8,094 nt of DNA, from assembly GCA_017533165.1 (NCBI GenBank), contig JAFXIM010000098.1, positions 1 to 8,094 of the forward strand, in the 5' to 3' direction. The notes beneath the pieces are model-generated. The model had not been told where the DNA came from. It searched no databases and worked only from the letters and a program-made list of their open reading frames with translations. Positions 6,515-8,094 of this stretch are shown here, one piece after another; the first letter of the stretch is position 1, and each line of letters opens with the position of its first letter. Source of the stretch: Eggerthellaceae bacterium. GTDB taxonomy: Bacteria; Actinomycetota; Coriobacteriia; Coriobacteriales; Eggerthellaceae. Position numbers and translations under genes: made by a program.

Positions 6515-7359
6515 CAGCCCTCCTTGGCAAGACGCTTCGCCTTGATATCAGCCACTACGTCGGCGGAGCTGCGCTTGGGAATGGCATGCTCCGCGAAAAT
6601 ATCCGAAAAATCGCGGTCCTCGGGAAAGAGCTCTTTCATGTCAACCTGATCAGCGGGGATGCGACGAGACAAGGCAAACACCTCGCGCATGGCGTACCAC
6701 GTGCAAGCATCGAGTCGCTCGTCTTTGGGAAGGAAGTCAAAATCGCTCACCAGAATGGGAGTGCCGTACTCGATGGTGATCTTCGGGAATCGCAGCATCT
6801 TGCCCTTTTGCTTAACGTATTCGGCATTGCGAACAGTCATGGGAAGAATGGGGGCGTTGCCCATACGCGCCACGAAGGCAGCACCCGAATGCAGGCGGGG
6901 CGCCATATTGGACTTCCCACGACGCGTACCTTCGGGCATGATTCCCACGATCTCACCGTTTTTCAGCATGCGGGAAGCGCGCTTGATGGCAGTGCGATCC
7001 GCCGAATCGCGCTTAACAGGAAAGGCGCCTACGCGAGAGATGACATGGCCCATGAGACCGCCAAGCTTAGGCCAGAGGTTTTCCCTGCCCATGAAGCGAA
7101 CCCACTGATCGGGACGCGTTGCCAGATACATAAATATCACGTCAAGAAAAGACGTATGATTGCCCACTACGACAACGCCGCTTTCGCGCTTAAAGGCGCG
7201 CAGGTTCTCGCGACCCGCCACTTCATAGCGAAAGCAAACCTTGAACACCACGGAAAGCAAAACCCACACAAAGTTGCCAAGCCAGTGCGGTGCCTGCTTC
7301 TCCTGGGAGAAGCCATCGTAGGGCATGTCCCAAATCTTGTCATACGGCGTTACGAGCAT
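6514..7359 (-). CDS. plsC: 1-acyl-sn-glycerol-3-phosphate acyltransferase
   Basis: Converts lysophosphatidate to phosphatidate at the membrane. A hydrophobic stretch (about 27-42, LGNFVWVLLSVVFKVC) probably anchors or inserts the N-terminus. The acyltransferase motifs appear in order: NHTSFLD with H68 and D73, GAFPVKRD (111-118), MPEGTRRG (141-148) and ILPMTV (171-176). After the catalytic domain comes a charged tail of about 50-70 residues that I do not recognise as a domain. The ATG at 7359 is supported by AAGGGA about 7 nt upstream. The gene lies 37 nt after cmk and overlaps ispH by one base. Its substrate is the product of PlsY, encoded four genes downstream in the same operon. Specificity within the LPLAT superfamily cannot be read from sequence alone, but the context favours phosphatidate synthesis. 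Confidence 0.94.
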   Translation of the reverse strand: MLVTPYDKIWDMPYDGFSQEKQAPHWLGNFVWVLLSVVFKVCFRYEVAGRENLRAFKRESGVVVVGNHTSFLDVIFMYLATRPDQWVRFMGRENLWPKLGGLMGHVISRVGAFPVKRDSADRTAIKRASRMLKNGEIVGIMPEGTRRGKSNMAPRLHSGAAFVARMGNAPILPMTVRNAEYVKQKGKMLRFPKITIEYGTPILVSDFDFLPKDERLDACTWYAMREVFALSRRIPADQVDMKELFPEDRDFSDIFAEHAIPKRSSADVVADIKAKRLAKEG

Positions 7360-7396
7360 GCGCGAATCCCTTCAAACGAAGCTTATGGCAAAGCCT

Positions 7397-8068
7397 TTAT
7401 CGAGCGTCTCTTGCGAGCGCGCAGATCTGAGCGATAACCTCTTCGACGGCAAAGGCAGTGGAGTCGATATGCACCGCGTCCTCGGCAGGACGAAGCGGGC
7501 TTGCAGCGCGGCTAGAGTCGGCTTCGTCACGGCGTACCAGGTCGGCAAGCACCTCTTCGAAGTCGGTGGAGCCAACCCCACGCTCAAGGTTTTGCGCTAC
7601 GCGGCGGCGAGCCCTCTCCTCATTGCTGGCGGTAAGGAACACCTTCACCTCGGCAGCCGGGAAAACCGTCGTCCCGATGTCGCGGCCCTCAACCACGTAA
7701 TCGCCCGCGTTGCCAATGCGACGCTGCTGGTCAACCAAGGCCTCGCGCACAGCGACAACAGCCGATACGGGGCTTACCGCCTTGTCGATCTCGGCAGTGC
7801 GAATGGCGCTCGTCACATCAGCGCCGCCGATGAAGACCTGCTTGGGGCTGGGATCTCCCGGCTCATGCCCAAAGCTGATCTCGTAGTTGCGGGCGATTTC
7901 GCCCAATGCCTCAGCGTCGTCGAAACCCACGCCGTTTTGCAGGGCCTGCCAGGCAACGCTGCGATACATAGCCCCCGTATCGAGACACGAAAAGCCCAGC
8001 TCTTTGGCAACGAGTTTAGCTACCGTTGATTTTCCTGCGCCCGAAGGGCCGTCTATTGCGATGATCAT
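7397..8068 (-). CDS. cmk: (d)CMP kinase (cytidylate kinase)
   Basis: Phosphorylates CMP and dCMP with ATP in the cytosol, feeding CTP/dCTP pools and recycling the CMP released in phospholipid synthesis. Its 223 residues match the family length. Visible motifs are the P-loop GPSGAGKST (7-15), LDTGAMYRS (29-37), the CMP-binding EGRDIGT (127-133), and RRDEADSSRAASPL (179-192), the lid-adjacent segment typical of Cmk. The ATG at 8068 yields the standard N-terminus MIIAIDGPSG. No strong ribosome binding site precedes it (AAGAAAG is the best candidate), which fits translation coupled to an upstream gene through an ATGA overlap. It is the first complete gene of the operon in this window. Confidence 0.98.
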   Translation of the reverse strand: MIIAIDGPSGAGKSTVAKLVAKELGFSCLDTGAMYRSVAWQALQNGVGFDDAEALGEIARNYEISFGHEPGDPSPKQVFIGGADVTSAIRTAEIDKAVSPVSAVVAVREALVDQQRRIGNAGDYVVEGRDIGTTVFPAAEVKVFLTASNEERARRRVAQNLERGVGSTDFEEVLADLVRRDEADSSRAASPLRPAEDAVHIDSTAFAVEEVIAQICALARDAR

Positions 8069-8094
8069 TGTGCCAACTTTCTTATATCGTCCAA
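8065..8094 (-). CDS. Possible last codons of an upstream gene, cut by window edge
   Basis: One minus-strand frame is open from base 8094 and reads LDDIRKLAQ before a TGA at 8067-8065 that overlaps the cmk start as ATGA. Because the other tight junctions in this operon look the same, this is plausibly the C-terminus of the gene before cmk. Nine residues are far too few to identify it; a pseudouridine synthase or a shikimate-pathway gene would fit the usual context. Confidence 0.4.
   Translation of the reverse strand: MDDIRKLAQ

Noticed and set aside
6586..7437. 283-codon plus-strand open frame opposite plsC
   Set aside because: Shadow of plsC, whose HX4D and PEGTR motifs are intact on the minus strand; the translation resembles no family and is rich in His/Arg as expected of an antisense frame.
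7325..8029. 234-codon plus-strand open frame opposite cmk
   Set aside because: Cmk on the minus strand is complete and unmistakable, and the antisense frame has no supporting motif or start signal.
1..8094. Search for tRNA, rRNA, CRISPR repeats, insertion sequences, attachment sites or phage genes
   Set aside because: No direct repeat arrays, terminal inverted repeats, transposase motifs or tRNA-like cloverleaf sequences were seen; nearly every base is covered by core genes.

Overview
The window is about 8.1 kb of dense, moderately GC-rich (by eye a little under 60%) bacterial chromosome made almost entirely of core genes. Protein sequences and gene order suggest a member of the Coriobacteriia (Actinomycetota, Eggerthella/Slackia/Collinsella-like). 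The order cmk-plsC-ispH-(DUF512 radical SAM)-der-plsY-gpsA is the one I know from Clostridia and Coriobacteriia. The taxonomic call is an inference from memory, not a database result.

Layout. From the right edge to position 1119, seven genes run on the minus strand: cmk, plsC, ispH, a PDZ/radical-SAM/DUF512 protein, der, plsY and gpsA. Most junctions overlap by 1 or 4 nt (TGATG or ATGA) or lie 2 nt apart, so this reads as one translationally coupled operon. The two larger gaps are 37 nt (cmk/plsC) and 86 nt (DUF512 gene/der). The last codons of a further upstream gene may be visible at the right edge. gpsA ends one base from the stop of a plus-strand gene (644-1117), which encodes an alkylguanine-DNA alkyltransferase homologue without its catalytic cysteine. 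Divergent from that, at the left edge, is the 5' part of rpe on the minus strand. The 119-bp gap between these two genes holds a perfect TATAAT box for the plus-strand gene and, on the minus strand, a hairpin followed by six T in front of rpe.

How the genes fit together. GpsA makes sn-glycerol-3-phosphate, PlsY acylates it to lysophosphatidate and PlsC acylates that to phosphatidate, so the soluble and membrane steps from DHAP to phosphatidate sit in one operon. Cmk recycles CMP/dCMP towards CTP, which CDP-diacylglycerol synthesis consumes. IspH makes the isoprenoid precursors IPP and DMAPP. Der is a ribosome-assembly GTPase. The DUF512 radical SAM protein has no role I can name. Rpe belongs to the pentose phosphate pathway.

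The most unusual items are the PAHRV (instead of PCHRV) alkyltransferase-like protein and the hairpin between it and rpe. I saw no mobile element, CRISPR array, tRNA or rRNA, and no clear novel multi-gene system. Apart from the alkyltransferase-like gene this is ordinary core genome.
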